A DNA stretch of 64,000 nt from Thermodesulfovibrionales bacterium (GTDB lineage Bacteria; Nitrospirota; Thermodesulfovibrionia; Thermodesulfovibrionales; Dissulfurispiraceae): the NCBI GenBank assembly GCA_020062545.1, contig JAGUWD010000007.1, positions 1 to 64,000 on the forward strand, written 5' to 3'. Position numbers and translations under genes: made by a program. The notes beneath the pieces are model-generated. The model was not told the origin of the DNA. It saw only the letters and a program-made list of their open reading frames with translations, and did no database searches. Numbering within the stretch: position 1 is the first letter of the stretch; each line of letters opens with the position of its first letter. Below, piece after piece: positions 45,220-54,216 of the stretch.

Positions 45220-45594
45220 ATGATAGAGAAAAAGGTCGGCATCTTCTTTTTTGTTGAAAACGAGATATTAATGGATGCTGTGCCTGTTGCGAATGGTGAG
45301 CCTTATGGAGATGCAATTCAGTACAGCAGCCATTATGAATTCTGGGAAAGTCTTGTACCCAGAACAATAACCGAAAGGGAATTCAAGGCAAGGGCGTATG
45401 ATGCTCATCCTCGGGGAAGGGTTGTGTATTTCCCGAAGAAAAAGAAGTTCTGCATCTATCATGACGCATGCCTGAAATCAAATGCTGAACTCAGCAAAGT
45501 AGTAGAAAACTTTGGACTGAAAGACATGGATGCCGAATTTGCAAATGACGAACATTACAAATGCGCCGGATGCAATCCTTATTTTCTTGATTAA
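45220..45594 (+). CDS. Hypothetical protein (124 aa)
   Basis: I do not recognise this protein with confidence. It opens VGIFFFVENEILMDAVPV, has RGRVVYFPKKKKFCIYHDAC in the middle and ends DEHYKCAGCNPYFLD, so two Cys pairs may bind metal or form a disulfide. Similar short proteins are scattered in accessory regions. Weak ribosome site (GGATGG). The end of the gene, CNPYFLD plus flanking bases, is repeated 550 bases downstream, a sign of local duplication. Confidence 0.6.
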   Translation: MIEKKVGIFFFVENEILMDAVPVANGEPYGDAIQYSSHYEFWESLVPRTITEREFKARAYDAHPRGRVVYFPKKKKFCIYHDACLKSNAELSKVVENFGLKDMDAEFANDEHYKCAGCNPYFLD

Positions 45595-45630
45595 ATTGCC
45601 ATGCGCCTTTCGAGAAACAATATGAGGAGG
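45571..45630 (+). repeat. 60-bp imperfect direct repeat, copy 1
   Basis: TGCAATCCTTATTTTCTT, then ATTAAATTGCCATGC and GAGAAACA...GAGGA recur at 46119-46177. It covers the end of the 124-aa gene and a decayed version of the start of the pseudogene. Confidence 0.65.
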
Positions 45631-45635
45631 TTCGC

Positions 45636-46070
45636 ATGAAAGAAGAATTAGGAGTAAGATTTAAAGGCGGTATCATAGAAGGCACTATACAAAATATGGA
45701 AACAGGAGAGATTTCAAATGTAAGGCATTATCTGTTCTGCACTGACCTTGAGTTCTTTACAATTGCAAAAATAGAGCGTGTGGATAGTTTTAAACTACCG
45801 GACAATTCATGTCAGATTTCGGTTGATTGCAGCGGACTGGACAGCATAGGACAGGTTTTTAAATTGGATCTGAACTTCTTTCCTGAATCTGTAGAGACAA
45901 AAGACAGGCTGCTTGAAGATTTGAAGGTTGATTCTATCTTTGTTGTTAGAGGGGCGTATGGCATAATAGACAATCCACCTCTTATTACCTTAACCGACCC
46001 TCATTACGAACCTGTTTATTCTCGGTCTCTTGAAAATGAGATAAGGGAGGTTTTCAAAGTAAATAAGTGA
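45636..46070 (+). CDS. Hypothetical protein (144 aa)
   Basis: No family recognised. The protein is acidic, soluble and probably beta-rich (GVRFKGGIIEGTIQNMETGE, then HYLFCTDLEFFTIAKIERVD), with FVVRGAYGIIDNPPLITLTD near the end. GAGGAGG lies 8 bases upstream of the ATG. It sits between the two copies of a 60-bp direct repeat, in an accessory block with a pseudogene. Confidence 0.6.
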   Translation: MKEELGVRFKGGIIEGTIQNMETGEISNVRHYLFCTDLEFFTIAKIERVDSFKLPDNSCQISVDCSGLDSIGQVFKLDLNFFPESVETKDRLLEDLKVDSIFVVRGAYGIIDNPPLITLTDPHYEPVYSRSLENEIREVFKVNK

Positions 46071-46118
46071 TTGTGTAGCGAGAAAATGCAAAATGAGGAG
46101 CATTAAAAGTGTGTTCTC

Positions 46119-46177
46119 TGTAATCCTTATTTTCTTATTAAATTGCCATGCCGATTATCGAAAAACATTGTGAGGAA
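46119..46177 (+). repeat. 60-bp imperfect direct repeat, copy 2
   Basis: Matches 45571-45630. In this copy the ATG begins the 97-codon pseudogene, and the bases before it are a remnant of the 3' end of the 124-aa gene. Confidence 0.65.
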
Positions 46178-46438
46178 TCCATTCAATTATTTGGAAAACC
46201 TTATGCAGAAATCCATAAGTGGCTTGATGAATTTGCCGGAAGCAAGGAATATGGCTACAGGCACAGAAGAAAACGACACCATGAAGATGGCATCCGTCAG
46301 GTTATATAGCTTTTCGGAATAGAAGCAGGTGAAGCGGCAAGACAGCACATAATCTTTGATCTGAAGGAGGATGGCTGGACTGATAGAGATCGATTTCCGA
46401 AGGATGAGAGAGATTATATTGAAATGGGGCTGTTTTGA
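46148..46438 (+). pseudogene. Conserved hypothetical gene (DUF6915-like) with an in-frame stop
   Basis: The frame reads MPIIEKHCEESIQLFGKPYA and continues through HKWLDEFAGSKEYGYRHRRK, RHHEDGIRQVI, then TAG at 46307-46309, then LFGIEAGEAARQHIIFDLKE and DGWTDRDRFPKDERDY to TGA. The whole 97-codon frame matches a conserved small protein family from memory. A single G to T change in GAG would create the stop. It is either a pseudogene or a sequencing error. Confidence 0.7.
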
Positions 46439-46469
46439 CTGCCACACTGCTGGCAACAGCATGGGTTAT
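46437..46469 (+). repeat. 33-bp direct repeat, right copy
   Basis: GACTGCCACACTGCTGGCAA and the next 13 bases match the copy at 45154-45186 (28 of 33). It begins at the stop codon of the pseudogene. Confidence 0.65.
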
Positions 46470-46511
46470 AATGAGCTATAAACACCAAACCTGAATGGAG
46501 GTTTAATCATA

Positions 46512-47987
46512 ATGACACTTGATAAGAACGCTTTTCTCAGTAAATCCCTTTTCCTCAGAGGGCTCAGGTGTTACAAGTCCCTTTATCTTCATAAATACCA
46601 GCCTGAGTTAAGGGGTGAAGTTCCTGAATTTCAGAATTCTCTACTTGAAAGTGGCATGGATGTTGGGATGTATGCCAGAAAATTATTTCCTGATGGAATA
46701 GAGATTCCTTTTGATGAGATGTCAATCGCAGAGCAGATTGATAAGACAAAGAAGACAATTGATGTAGGGGCAACGACATTATATGAGGCGGCATTTAATT
46801 ATGATGATGTATTTATTAAGGCCGATATCTTGCACAAAGGCAAGGGAGGATGGAAAATATACGAGGTAAAATCTTCCACATCTGTTAAAGATTATCATCT
46901 TGAAGATATTGCAGTTCAGTATTATGTCATAAAAGGCATAGGACTTCCTGTTTCAAAGGTATGTCTTGCCCATATAAACAACCAGTATGTGAGGAATGGG
47001 GAGATAGAGGTTGATGAGCTATTTGCCATTGTCGATTTAACTGATTCTGTGATAGAAAAACAGGACTTTATCAAAGACGAAATTGAAAAGATGAGGGATA
47101 TATTAAAGGACAGCATGCCGGATATAGAGATTGGCAAACATTGCTCCGAACATTACGATTGCGACTTTAAGGGACATTGCTGGAAGCATATACCTGAAAA
47201 CTCTATTTTCAGCATAGAAAGCAACTGGATAGATAAATTTTCATACTATAGACAGGGAATAGTGCATTTTGAAGACCTGCCAATGGATAAGTTAAACAAT
47301 AAACAGAGGATGTATGTTGAGGCATTTCTTGAGAAAAAGGATTTTGTTGAAAGGGAAGAAATAGAAAACTTTCTCTCTGCACTGTGGTATCCAATGTATT
47401 TTCTTGATTTTGAGACATTCTATACTTCTATTCCGTTGTATGAGGGGACAAGACCATACCAGCAGATTCCCTTTCAATATTCTCTACATTACATTGAAAA
47501 TAAAGGGGCTAATCCCAAACACTCTGAATATGTTGCCGCTCCGAATTGTGATCCAAGAAAGGAACTATTGGAAAAGCTTTTAGCTGAAATACCTACCAAT
47601 GCATGTGTAATTGTCTATAACCAAACCTTTGAAAAAGGCGTACTAAAGGGACTTGCCGAAGCTTTTCCTGCATATGCAGACTGGATTGTGCCTTTTATCG
47701 AAAATATAAGGGACTTGATGGTTCCTTTCAGAAGAAAAGCCCTCTATCATTGGCAAATGTATGGTTCGCATTCCATAAAGGCCGTTCTTCCTGCGCTTAT
47801 ACCTGAATTGAGCTATGAAGGATTGGAAATAGCTGACGGAGGCATGGCAATGGATGCATATTTTCACATGTGCCGGTCAAAAGACCCTGATGAAATAGAA
47901 AAAATCCGCACATCATTGCTTGAATACTGCAGACTCGATACGCTTGCAATGGTGAGGATACTGGAGAGGCTATACAAGCTTAAGTAG
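46512..47987 (+). CDS. DUF2779 protein: Cas4-like nuclease fused to an exonuclease-like domain
   Basis: A 491-aa protein. The N-terminal half looks like a Cas4/RecB-type PD-(D/E)XK nuclease: [11 protein letters not shown], then [10 protein letters not shown] (ExK) and [11 protein letters not shown] (QxxxY). A Cys cluster [14 protein letters not shown] could hold an Fe-S cluster. The C-terminal half is RNase H/DnaQ-like with [17 protein letters not shown] (DxE) and [16 protein letters not shown]. Such DUF2779 proteins are of unknown role; repair or defence is plausible. GGAGG lies 13 bases before the ATG. Confidence 0.8.
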   Translation: MTLDKNAFLSKSLFLRGLRCYKSLYLHKYQPELRGEVPEFQNSLLESGMDVGMYARKLFPDGIEIPFDEMSIAEQIDKTKKTIDVGATTLYEAAFNYDDVFIKADILHKGKGGWKIYEVKSSTSVKDYHLEDIAVQYYVIKGIGLPVSKVCLAHINNQYVRNGEIEVDELFAIVDLTDSVIEKQDFIKDEIEKMRDILKDSMPDIEIGKHCSEHYDCDFKGHCWKHIPENSIFSIESNWIDKFSYYRQGIVHFEDLPMDKLNNKQRMYVEAFLEKKDFVEREEIENFLSALWYPMYFLDFETFYTSIPLYEGTRPYQQIPFQYSLHYIENKGANPKHSEYVAAPNCDPRKELLEKLLAEIPTNACVIVYNQTFEKGVLKGLAEAFPAYADWIVPFIENIRDLMVPFRRKALYHWQMYGSHSIKAVLPALIPELSYEGLEIADGGMAMDAYFHMCRSKDPDEIEKIRTSLLEYCRLDTLAMVRILERLYKLK

Positions 47988-48957
47988 CTGTTTGAGTAAG
48001 GCTTCCGATTTTTCTGATCTTTTTATATCTCTCTTCTATCAACTTCGCAGGGCTTTTTGATTGGAGTGGTTCCAGAGACTTCAAGATATATTCTACTAAC
48101 CTTTTTGCTGTTGTTTCTGGCTCCCTGTGTGCGCCGCCGAGGGGCTCAGGAATAATGTCATCGATAATCTTGAATGACTTCAAATCATCGGCAGTGAGTT
48201 TCAATGCGTCTGCTGCCCTTGAGAAGTCATCGGCAGTAAGCTCCCCACCTTTTCTCCATAGAATAGCTGCACAACCTTCAGGCGAGATTACTGAATATAC
48301 AGAATGCTCCAACATGTAAAGTCTATCTGCAATGCTTAATGCAAGGGCGCCACCGCTTCCACCTTCGCCTATCACTATGGAGATTACCGGGGTTCTGATC
48401 CTCGACATCTCCATGAGATTTGTTGCTATTGCCTCTGCCTGCCCTCTCTCCTCAGCGCCTATTCCTGGATAAGCCCCTGGCGTATCGATAAAGGTCACGA
48501 TAGGCATCTTAAATCTCTCTGCCAGTTTCATTAATCTCAGCGCCTTTCTGTATCCTTCTGGATTGGGCTGCCCGAAGTTTCTGAATATCCTTTCCTTTGT
48601 GCCTCTGCCTTTCTGATGACCAATAATGACCATAGGGATACCGTTAATCTTTCCAACTCCCCCTACAATTGCAGGGTCATCCGCGAATCTTCTGTCTCCG
48701 TGCAGTTCGATGAAATCCTCAACTATCATACCGATATAATCGAGTGTGTACGGCCTTTCGGGATGGCGCGCTATCATGGTCTTTTGCCACGGAGTGAGAT
48801 TTGAAAATATCTCTGAGCGTAATTCCTTTGCCTTTTTTTCGAGGCGCTTTATTTCCGATGCTATATCTATTTCCGTGCCATCGGAAAGCTTTCTAAGTTC
48901 TTCAATCTTTGTTTCGAGGTCTTCTAATGGTTTTTCAAAATCAAGGTAATAACCCAT
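47980..48957 (-). CDS. accA: Acetyl-CoA carboxylase carboxyltransferase, alpha subunit
   Basis: A 325-aa subunit of the fatty-acid synthesis carboxyltransferase, transferring carboxyl from biotin to acetyl-CoA. Motifs: [75 protein letters not shown]. It overlaps DUF2779 tail-to-tail by 8 bases and follows dnaE on the same strand, separated by a short-period repeat; dnaE-accA linkage is common. Confidence 0.97.
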   Translation of the reverse strand: MGYYLDFEKPLEDLETKIEELRKLSDGTEIDIASEIKRLEKKAKELRSEIFSNLTPWQKTMIARHPERPYTLDYIGMIVEDFIELHGDRRFADDPAIVGGVGKINGIPMVIIGHQKGRGTKERIFRNFGQPNPEGYRKALRLMKLAERFKMPIVTFIDTPGAYPGIGAEERGQAEAIATNLMEMSRIRTPVISIVIGEGGSGGALALSIADRLYMLEHSVYSVISPEGCAAILWRKGGELTADDFSRAADALKLTADDLKSFKIIDDIIPEPLGGAHREPETTAKRLVEYILKSLEPLQSKSPAKLIEERYKKIRKIGSLTQTAT

Positions 48958-48974
48958 GGCATCTCCGCAATATT

Positions 48975-49054
48975 TTAAGTAGTCAAGTAGTTAGTAGTTA
49001 AGGGTTAAGGGGACAGAATTTCTAACCCTTGACTACTTAAATACTTAACTGCTT
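48975..49054. repeat. Short-period (8 bp) inverted repeat between dnaE and accA
   Basis: AAGTAGTC, AAGTAGTT, AGTAGTTA, AGGGTTA on the left fold onto TAACCCTTGACTACTT and ATACTTAACTGCTTA on the right. The right arm includes the dnaE stop codon. Confidence 0.7.
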
Positions 49055-52000
49055 ATTTTTACTGTTACTCCTGTAATCCTTTCTGCCTCTGCTGCAAAAT
49101 TGCCGCAGGGCGGGAGTTTAGAAGCTATAATAACACAATAATCAGGAAGATAAAACTTGAATGATATGCTGTCTTTGCCGTTTGGCGTATCTCCCATTAA
49201 TCTCTTTATTGTCCTGAGCTTTTCAGCAGTGTCTTCAAAGTTGTCGCATTTCATGGCCACTTCATATTTCGTGCAGAGTTCCATGTCTGCAAGGCTCTGT
49301 ATCTCCCTCGCCATAACCTTTACTCCCTTCTCTGACTTGAACACCTGTCCTCTTATCATTATCAGATTGTTTTTTTTAAGAAGGTCCGCACTCTTTTTAT
49401 AAAGATCAGGAAATACGAGCATCTCGCAGCTTCCTGTCTCGTCTTCAAGATTCAGATAAGCTGTAATCCCCTTTTCTTTTGCTCTTGTCTTCATGTCGCT
49501 TATAATTCCTGCAACTGTAACATCAGCCCGCTCGTCCCTGTCCTCCACTCCTGATAGTTGTATAACATCCATATTGGATAATGTCTTTCTGTATCTTGTC
49601 AACGGATGGCCTGATATATAGAAACCGAGGGCATCCTTTTCGTAGCTCAATAATGTTGTTTCATCCCAGGGCTGGACTGCATTAACAGCGATATCGCTGT
49701 CCCCGAAGAGTCCTGGACCGAAGCCGTTTGGCTTATGAGATGACGTTAAGGCATCAATTGCCTTTGCCCGTGCAAAGGCAGGAGACATAGAACAGCAAAC
49801 AGATGACAGACAATTTTTATCTGACTTCTGTAGATAAAGGGAATCAAAGGCGCCTGCCTTTATCAGGCCTTCGACAACCTTCTTGTTCACCTTTTTGTTG
49901 TCCACCCTTGAAAGGAATTTATCAAAGGATTCAAAACTGCCGTTCTGTCTCTCCTGAAGAATTATCTCTATGGCTGCAGAGCCGACCCCCTTTACTGCCT
50001 CGAGCCCAAACCTCACGGAGCTTCCAACGATCTTGAACTCTCTTTCGCTTTCATTAATATCAGGCGGCAATATCTCTATGGACATGTTCCTGCATTCATT
50101 TATGAGCTTGACGATCTTATCTGTATCACCCATATCAGCGCTGAGGTTTGCTGTCATGAACTCAACAGGATAATGTGCTTTTAAATATGCTGTCTGGTAT
50201 GCAAGATATGCATAGGCTGCAGAATGAGATTTGTTGAATCCGTATTCTGCAAAGAATGCCATCAATTCAAATAGTCTTGCAGCCTTTTTCTCGGGTACTC
50301 CATTGGCAATGGCGCCGCTCAGGAAGACCTCTTTCTGTTTTTCCATCTCCTCCGGCTTTTTCTTTCCCATAGCCCTTCTGAGGAGGTCTGCCTGCCCCAT
50401 CGAAAAGCTTGCTATCTTGTTTGCGATCCTCATAACCTGCTCCTGATAAAGGATTACCCCATAAGTCTCGTCGAGTATCTCCTTTAATTGGGGCAGTTCG
50501 TATTCAACCTCTGTCTCTCCTTTTTTCCTCTTTATGAAGTCGTCAATCATTCCGCTGCCGATAGGGCCCGGTCTGTAAAGGGCAACGAGGGCAATGAGGT
50601 CTTCGAATCTGTTAGGTTTCATTTTTACGAGTATATCCCTCATGCCAGCGCTTTCAAGCTGGAATATGCCGGTTGTCTCTCCAGAACTTAAAAGCCTGTA
50701 AGTCTCTTCATCTTCCAGTGGAATCTCGGAGAGGACTATATGCTTTCCCTGCTGCCTTATGTAATCAATGGTTTTTTCGAGGACGGTGAGTGTCTTTAAT
50801 CCGAGGAAATCGAACTTCAGAAGGCCTACACTCTCTACAGATCCCATGTCGAACTGGGTGGTAATGGTCTCTTCAGAAGGATTTTTATAAAGCGGCATGA
50901 AGTCTGTCAACGGTTTCGGCGCTATAACAACCCCTGCTGCATGGGTGGATGCATGGCGTGATAATCCCTCAAGCCTCTTTGCAATATCCAGCAACTCTTT
51001 TACTGTCGGGTTGCTGTCATATAATTCCTTTAACTGCGGCTCTAATTTCAGGGAATCGTCAATGCTTATATTATGCCCTGGGATAAGTTTCGCAATTTTG
51101 TCAACATCTGCATAGGGAATATCCATTACCCTTCCCACATCCCTTATTGCTGCCTTTGCAGCCATTGTCCCGAATGTTATTATCTGGGCAACATGGTCGC
51201 TGCCGTATTTTTCAGAGACATAATTGATAACCTTTGGCCTCCTATCCTTGCAGAAATCCACATCGATATCAGGCATGCTTATTCTTTCCGGATTTAAGAA
51301 TCTCTCGAAGAGGAGGTTGTACTTAATCGGGTCTATCTCTGTTATATCGAGACAATATGCAACAAGACTCCCTGCTGCAGAGCCTCTTCCGGGGCCTACA
51401 GGGATGCTGTTTTTTCTTGCATAGCTTATGAAGTCCCAGACTATGAGGAAATAAGAAGAATAACCCATCTTCCTTATCATCTGAAGCTCCATCTTAAGGC
51501 GTTCAAGATAATTTTGTGGAGGATTGCCTTTGAATTTAGCCCTAAGTCCGTTGATGGCTAAGTCTTCGAGATAGGAATCGGGTGAAACGCCATTGGGCAG
51601 TTCGTACTTTGGAAGAAGGCTCTTTCCGAGGACGAAATCGAGATTGCACCGTTCGGCAATCATCCTTGTGTTTAATATGGCCTCTGGCGTCTCGTAAAAT
51701 GCCTGTTTCATCTCGTCAGGGGATTTGAAATAGAACTCATTGGTTGACATCCTCATCCTCTTTTCATCCTTTACAGTCTTACCTGTCTGTATGCAGAGAA
51801 GGATGTCATGCGCCTTTGCATCTTCTTTTTTAAGGTAATGGCAATCGTTTGTGGCAACAAGGGGGATATGGAGTTCCTGAGAAAGCTCGATGAGTTTTCT
51901 GTTTGTCTCCTCTTGCTCAGGCATTCCGTTGTGCTGTATCTCGAAAAAGAAATTCTCAGGGTCGAGGATGTGCTTGTACTGTAAGGCTGCCTCACGTGCC

Positions 52001-52485
52001 CTTTCTATCTGACCATACTGAAGATAATAGGGTACCTCTCCTTTAAGGCATGCAGTAAGGCCTATAAGCCCGCCGCTGTATTGCTCGAGGAGTTCTTTGT
52101 CTATCCTTGGCTTGTAATAGAAGCCTTCCAGATAAGCCTTTGAAACGAGGGATGTAAGATTTTTGTAGCCATTGCTGTCTTTAGCGAGGAGTATAAGGTG
52201 AAAGGCTGCCTCCTCTGAAAGGCCATTGTCCATATTCGTCTTTGACCTGTCAAATCTGCTGTTAGGGGCAACATATACCTCACAGCCGATTATGGGTTTT
52301 ATGCCCTTTTTTATGGCCTTTTTATAAAACTCGATGACGCCAAAGAGATTGCCGTGGTCGGTGATAGCAACAGCAGGCATTTTATAGGCAGATGCCTGCT
52401 CCACAAGCTCATCGATCTTTATTGCACCGTCCAAAAGGCTGTATTCTGTATGCAAATGGAGGGGGACAAAATCAGAATGCTGCAT
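49045..52485 (-). CDS. dnaE: DNA polymerase III subunit alpha
   Basis: A 1146-aa replicative polymerase of the DnaE1 type. PHP domain at the N-terminus (HLHTEYSLLDGAIKI, VAITDHGNLFG). Palm Asp residues in MPDIDVDFCKDRRPKV; finger and thumb segments GRGSAAGSLVAYCL and GVILYQEQVM. A helix-hairpin-helix near residue 860 (FGLEAVKGVGSAAIE) and an OB fold near residue 1000 (VTVAGIISDMKTRAKEKG) complete it. The TAA stop lies within a short-period repeat. Confidence 0.97.
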   Translation of the reverse strand: MQHSDFVPLHLHTEYSLLDGAIKIDELVEQASAYKMPAVAITDHGNLFGVIEFYKKAIKKGIKPIIGCEVYVAPNSRFDRSKTNMDNGLSEEAAFHLILLAKDSNGYKNLTSLVSKAYLEGFYYKPRIDKELLEQYSGGLIGLTACLKGEVPYYLQYGQIERAREAALQYKHILDPENFFFEIQHNGMPEQEETNRKLIELSQELHIPLVATNDCHYLKKEDAKAHDILLCIQTGKTVKDEKRMRMSTNEFYFKSPDEMKQAFYETPEAILNTRMIAERCNLDFVLGKSLLPKYELPNGVSPDSYLEDLAINGLRAKFKGNPPQNYLERLKMELQMIRKMGYSSYFLIVWDFISYARKNSIPVGPGRGSAAGSLVAYCLDITEIDPIKYNLLFERFLNPERISMPDIDVDFCKDRRPKVINYVSEKYGSDHVAQIITFGTMAAKAAIRDVGRVMDIPYADVDKIAKLIPGHNISIDDSLKLEPQLKELYDSNPTVKELLDIAKRLEGLSRHASTHAAGVVIAPKPLTDFMPLYKNPSEETITTQFDMGSVESVGLLKFDFLGLKTLTVLEKTIDYIRQQGKHIVLSEIPLEDEETYRLLSSGETTGIFQLESAGMRDILVKMKPNRFEDLIALVALYRPGPIGSGMIDDFIKRKKGETEVEYELPQLKEILDETYGVILYQEQVMRIANKIASFSMGQADLLRRAMGKKKPEEMEKQKEVFLSGAIANGVPEKKAARLFELMAFFAEYGFNKSHSAAYAYLAYQTAYLKAHYPVEFMTANLSADMGDTDKIVKLINECRNMSIEILPPDINESEREFKIVGSSVRFGLEAVKGVGSAAIEIILQERQNGSFESFDKFLSRVDNKKVNKKVVEGLIKAGAFDSLYLQKSDKNCLSSVCCSMSPAFARAKAIDALTSSHKPNGFGPGLFGDSDIAVNAVQPWDETTLLSYEKDALGFYISGHPLTRYRKTLSNMDVIQLSGVEDRDERADVTVAGIISDMKTRAKEKGITAYLNLEDETGSCEMLVFPDLYKKSADLLKKNNLIMIRGQVFKSEKGVKVMAREIQSLADMELCTKYEVAMKCDNFEDTAEKLRTIKRLMGDTPNGKDSISFKFYLPDYCVIIASKLPPCGNFAAEAERITGVTVKISS

Positions 52486-52553
52486 GAGAAATTTTACAGC
52501 TATAGAGAAAGTTTAGTCAAATACCAAACCTAAATTGAGCGATTCTATGGTTG

Positions 52554-52729
52554 GATTTTGCAAGGCAGGTGCTGCGGAAAGACTTTAAACGCCGCACTTG
52601 TGTAAACTTCTATCTGGTATCTGTCATCTACTACTTCGGATACTTGATGGATGATGCTTATGTTATCTCTCATATGCACATGAACGAGGACTTTTTAAAG
52701 TCTTATAGCAGTGCCTGCCTTACAAAATC
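52554..52729. mobile_element. MITE-like element with 36-bp terminal inverted repeats
   Basis: The left end 52554-52589 (GATTTTGCAAGGCAGG...GACTTTAAA) is the complement of the right end 52694-52729 at 30 of 36 positions. The 104-base centre has no convincing gene. A non-autonomous transposon-like element or a large transcript hairpin are both possible. It lies between the divergent dnaE and APS-kinase-like genes and may hold their promoters. Confidence 0.5.
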
Positions 52730-52757
52730 AGTCATAAAATATGCTATTCTCTAAATT

Positions 52758-53291
52758 ATGAAAGGTCTTGTCTTATGGATAACAGGTCTGCCCGGAAGTG
52801 GCAAGAGCACGATTGCTGATGGCATAAAAGATCGCTTTCCTGATTTTGTGATCCTCAGAATGGATGAACTTCGGAAGATTGTTACGCCTAAACCGACATA
52901 TTCTGAAGATGAAAGGGAGATGGTATACCGTACAATTGTTTATACTGCAAAGACCCTTTCAGAGCTTGATCACAATGTCATTATCGATGCCACAGGGAAC
53001 ATGAGGAGATGGAGAGAGCTTGCAAGACAGCTTATCCCGAATTTTGCTGAAATTTATCTGAAGTGTCCCATAGATGTTTGTATGGAGAGGGAGGTTTCGC
53101 GCAAAAAAACACGCGGAGCACCAAAGGACATATATAAAAAGGGCAGGGCCGGATGGCCTGTGCCGGGAGTGCAGGTTCCATATGAAGAGCCTTTAAATCC
53201 TGAACTTACCATAGAAACAGATAAGGCCTCTCTAAAAGAGGCCTTATCTGTGATTTGTGGATTTATCAATAGACAGAAATTACGACCTTAA
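52758..53291 (+). CDS. Adenylylsulfate kinase-like P-loop protein
   Basis: A 177-aa kinase with Walker A WITGLPGSGKSTIADGI at the start, the LRMDELRK substrate loop, NVIIDATGN and YLKCPIDVCMERE. This is the CysC/APS kinase architecture, but relatives include other small-molecule kinases and no full sulfate-assimilation operon is present. A perfect 15-bp hairpin lies within codons near the 3' end. Ribosome site is weak. It is divergent from dnaE. Confidence 0.8.
   Translation: MKGLVLWITGLPGSGKSTIADGIKDRFPDFVILRMDELRKIVTPKPTYSEDEREMVYRTIVYTAKTLSELDHNVIIDATGNMRRWRELARQLIPNFAEIYLKCPIDVCMEREVSRKKTRGAPKDIYKKGRAGWPVPGVQVPYEEPLNPELTIETDKASLKEALSVICGFINRQKLRP
53217..53251 (+). repeat. Perfect 15-bp hairpin inside the APS-kinase-like gene
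   Basis: ACAGATAAGGCCTCT (53217-53231) and AGAGGCCTTATCTGT (53237-53251) are exact complements with a 5-base loop. It encodes TDKASLKEALSV and lies 40 bases before the stop, without a following T tract. Confidence 0.75.
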
Positions 53292-53357
53292 ATTAAGTTT
53301 TTTTTCAACGATTACTGAATGCTATAATAATCTGTTTTTTATTCATGGGAGGTTCGT

Positions 53358-53909
53358 ATGGATAAGTTTTTCCTCGACAAAAACAATACCGCACTGGTAA
53401 TTATCGATATTCAGGACAGGCTTGCGAATGTAATGAAGATGCGGGAGGAGGTTGTTAAAAACTGCCTCCATCTTATCGAGCTTTCAAAGATGATGAATAT
53501 TCCAATAGTTGTGACCGAGCAGTATCCAAAGGGGCTTGGTCAGACAGTTGCTGAAATAAAAGATGCCCTTCCGTCTTATCAACCAATAGAGAAACTTACC
53601 TTTAGCTGTTGCGAAGAGCCCAATTTCCTGAATGAGATAAAGAAGCTCAACAAAAAAAGTATTATACTCACAGGCATGGAGACCCATATATGCGTGCTTC
53701 AGACATGCATCGGCCTTCTAAAGGAAGGCTTCCATGTCCATCTTGTGAGGGATGCTGTTTGTTCAAGGGCAAAGGAGAACTGGAAGGCAGGCGTTGAATT
53801 CATGCGCGATGCAGGCGCAGTAGTAACATGCACAGAGACGGTTTTGTTCCAGTTGTTAAAAGTTGCTGGCACTGAGGAGTTTAAGAATATTTCGAAGAGG
53901 ATTAAGTAG
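53358..53909 (+). CDS. Isochorismatase-family hydrolase
   Basis: A 183-aa cysteine hydrolase of the isochorismatase/nicotinamidase fold: ALVIIDIQDRLAN (catalytic Asp), VVTEQYPKGLG, LTGMETHICVLQTCIGLL (cis-peptide and catalytic Cys), HLVRDAVCSRAKENW. Substrate unknown; nearest type is the YcaC/hydrolase group. GGGAGG lies 7 bases upstream. Followed by an intrinsic terminator and then cassette 2. Confidence 0.92.
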   Translation: MDKFFLDKNNTALVIIDIQDRLANVMKMREEVVKNCLHLIELSKMMNIPIVVTEQYPKGLGQTVAEIKDALPSYQPIEKLTFSCCEEPNFLNEIKKLNKKSIILTGMETHICVLQTCIGLLKEGFHVHLVRDAVCSRAKENWKAGVEFMRDAGAVVTCTETVLFQLLKVAGTEEFKNISKRIK

Positions 53910-53939
53910 AGCTAAAACCCTTAGCCGGCATTATTCGCC

Positions 53940-53971
53940 AAAAAATGGGACGTCAGGCTGTCCCATTTTTT
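53940..53971. terminator. Bidirectional intrinsic terminator
   Basis: AAAAAATGGGAC (53940-53951) pairs perfectly with GTCCCATTTTTT (53960-53971). It has T tracts in both directions and serves the isochorismatase gene and, from the other side, the cassette 2 genes. Confidence 0.9.
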
Positions 53972-54011
53972 ACGGTGGCTATCAACCATCCGCACGAGTG
54001 AATTGTTATGT
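53972..54011 (-). other. Truncated attC-like site closing cassette 2
   Basis: On the minus strand it reads ACATAAC, AATTCACTCGTGCGGATGG, TTGATAGCCACCG. This is almost the same as the attC-like core at 2935-2974. The second outer box is missing, replaced by the terminator at 53940-53971, so recombination here may be lost. Confidence 0.5.
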
Positions 54012-54012
54012 G

Positions 54013-54216
54013 TTACTTGGTTATTGTTTCTACTATGGAGATGTCTTTTTTTATCCACTCATTTACTATCGTTGCAACCTCAACGCCTTTTTTCTTTGAG
54101 AATTTTCTTAGCACTTCCATCATGGCTGGCTCGATGTAAATAGGTAGATATAATTCTGCATCTGGCCGATAAAACTTACCCCTCTCACCTTTTGAAAAAT
54201 CGTATTCTTTTTTCAT
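54013..54216 (-). CDS. BrnA-like antitoxin
   Basis: A 67-aa protein: MKKEYDFSKGERGKFYRPDA, then ELYLPIYIEPAMMEVLRKFSK, VATIVNEWIKKD. The strand-helix-helix layout is that of the ribbon-helix-helix antitoxins paired with BrnT. Its ATG overlaps the BrnT stop as ATGA. The stop codon lies in the complementary end word of cassette 2. Expected to bind toxin and repress the operon, though no operator was identified. Confidence 0.85.
   Translation of the reverse strand: MKKEYDFSKGERGKFYRPDAELYLPIYIEPAMMEVLRKFSKKKGVEVATIVNEWIKKDISIVETITK

Noticed and set aside
52551-52754. 67-codon open frame upstream of the APS-kinase-like gene
   Set aside because: It coincides with the inverted-repeat element, its two ends are complementary DNA, and there is no ribosome-binding site.
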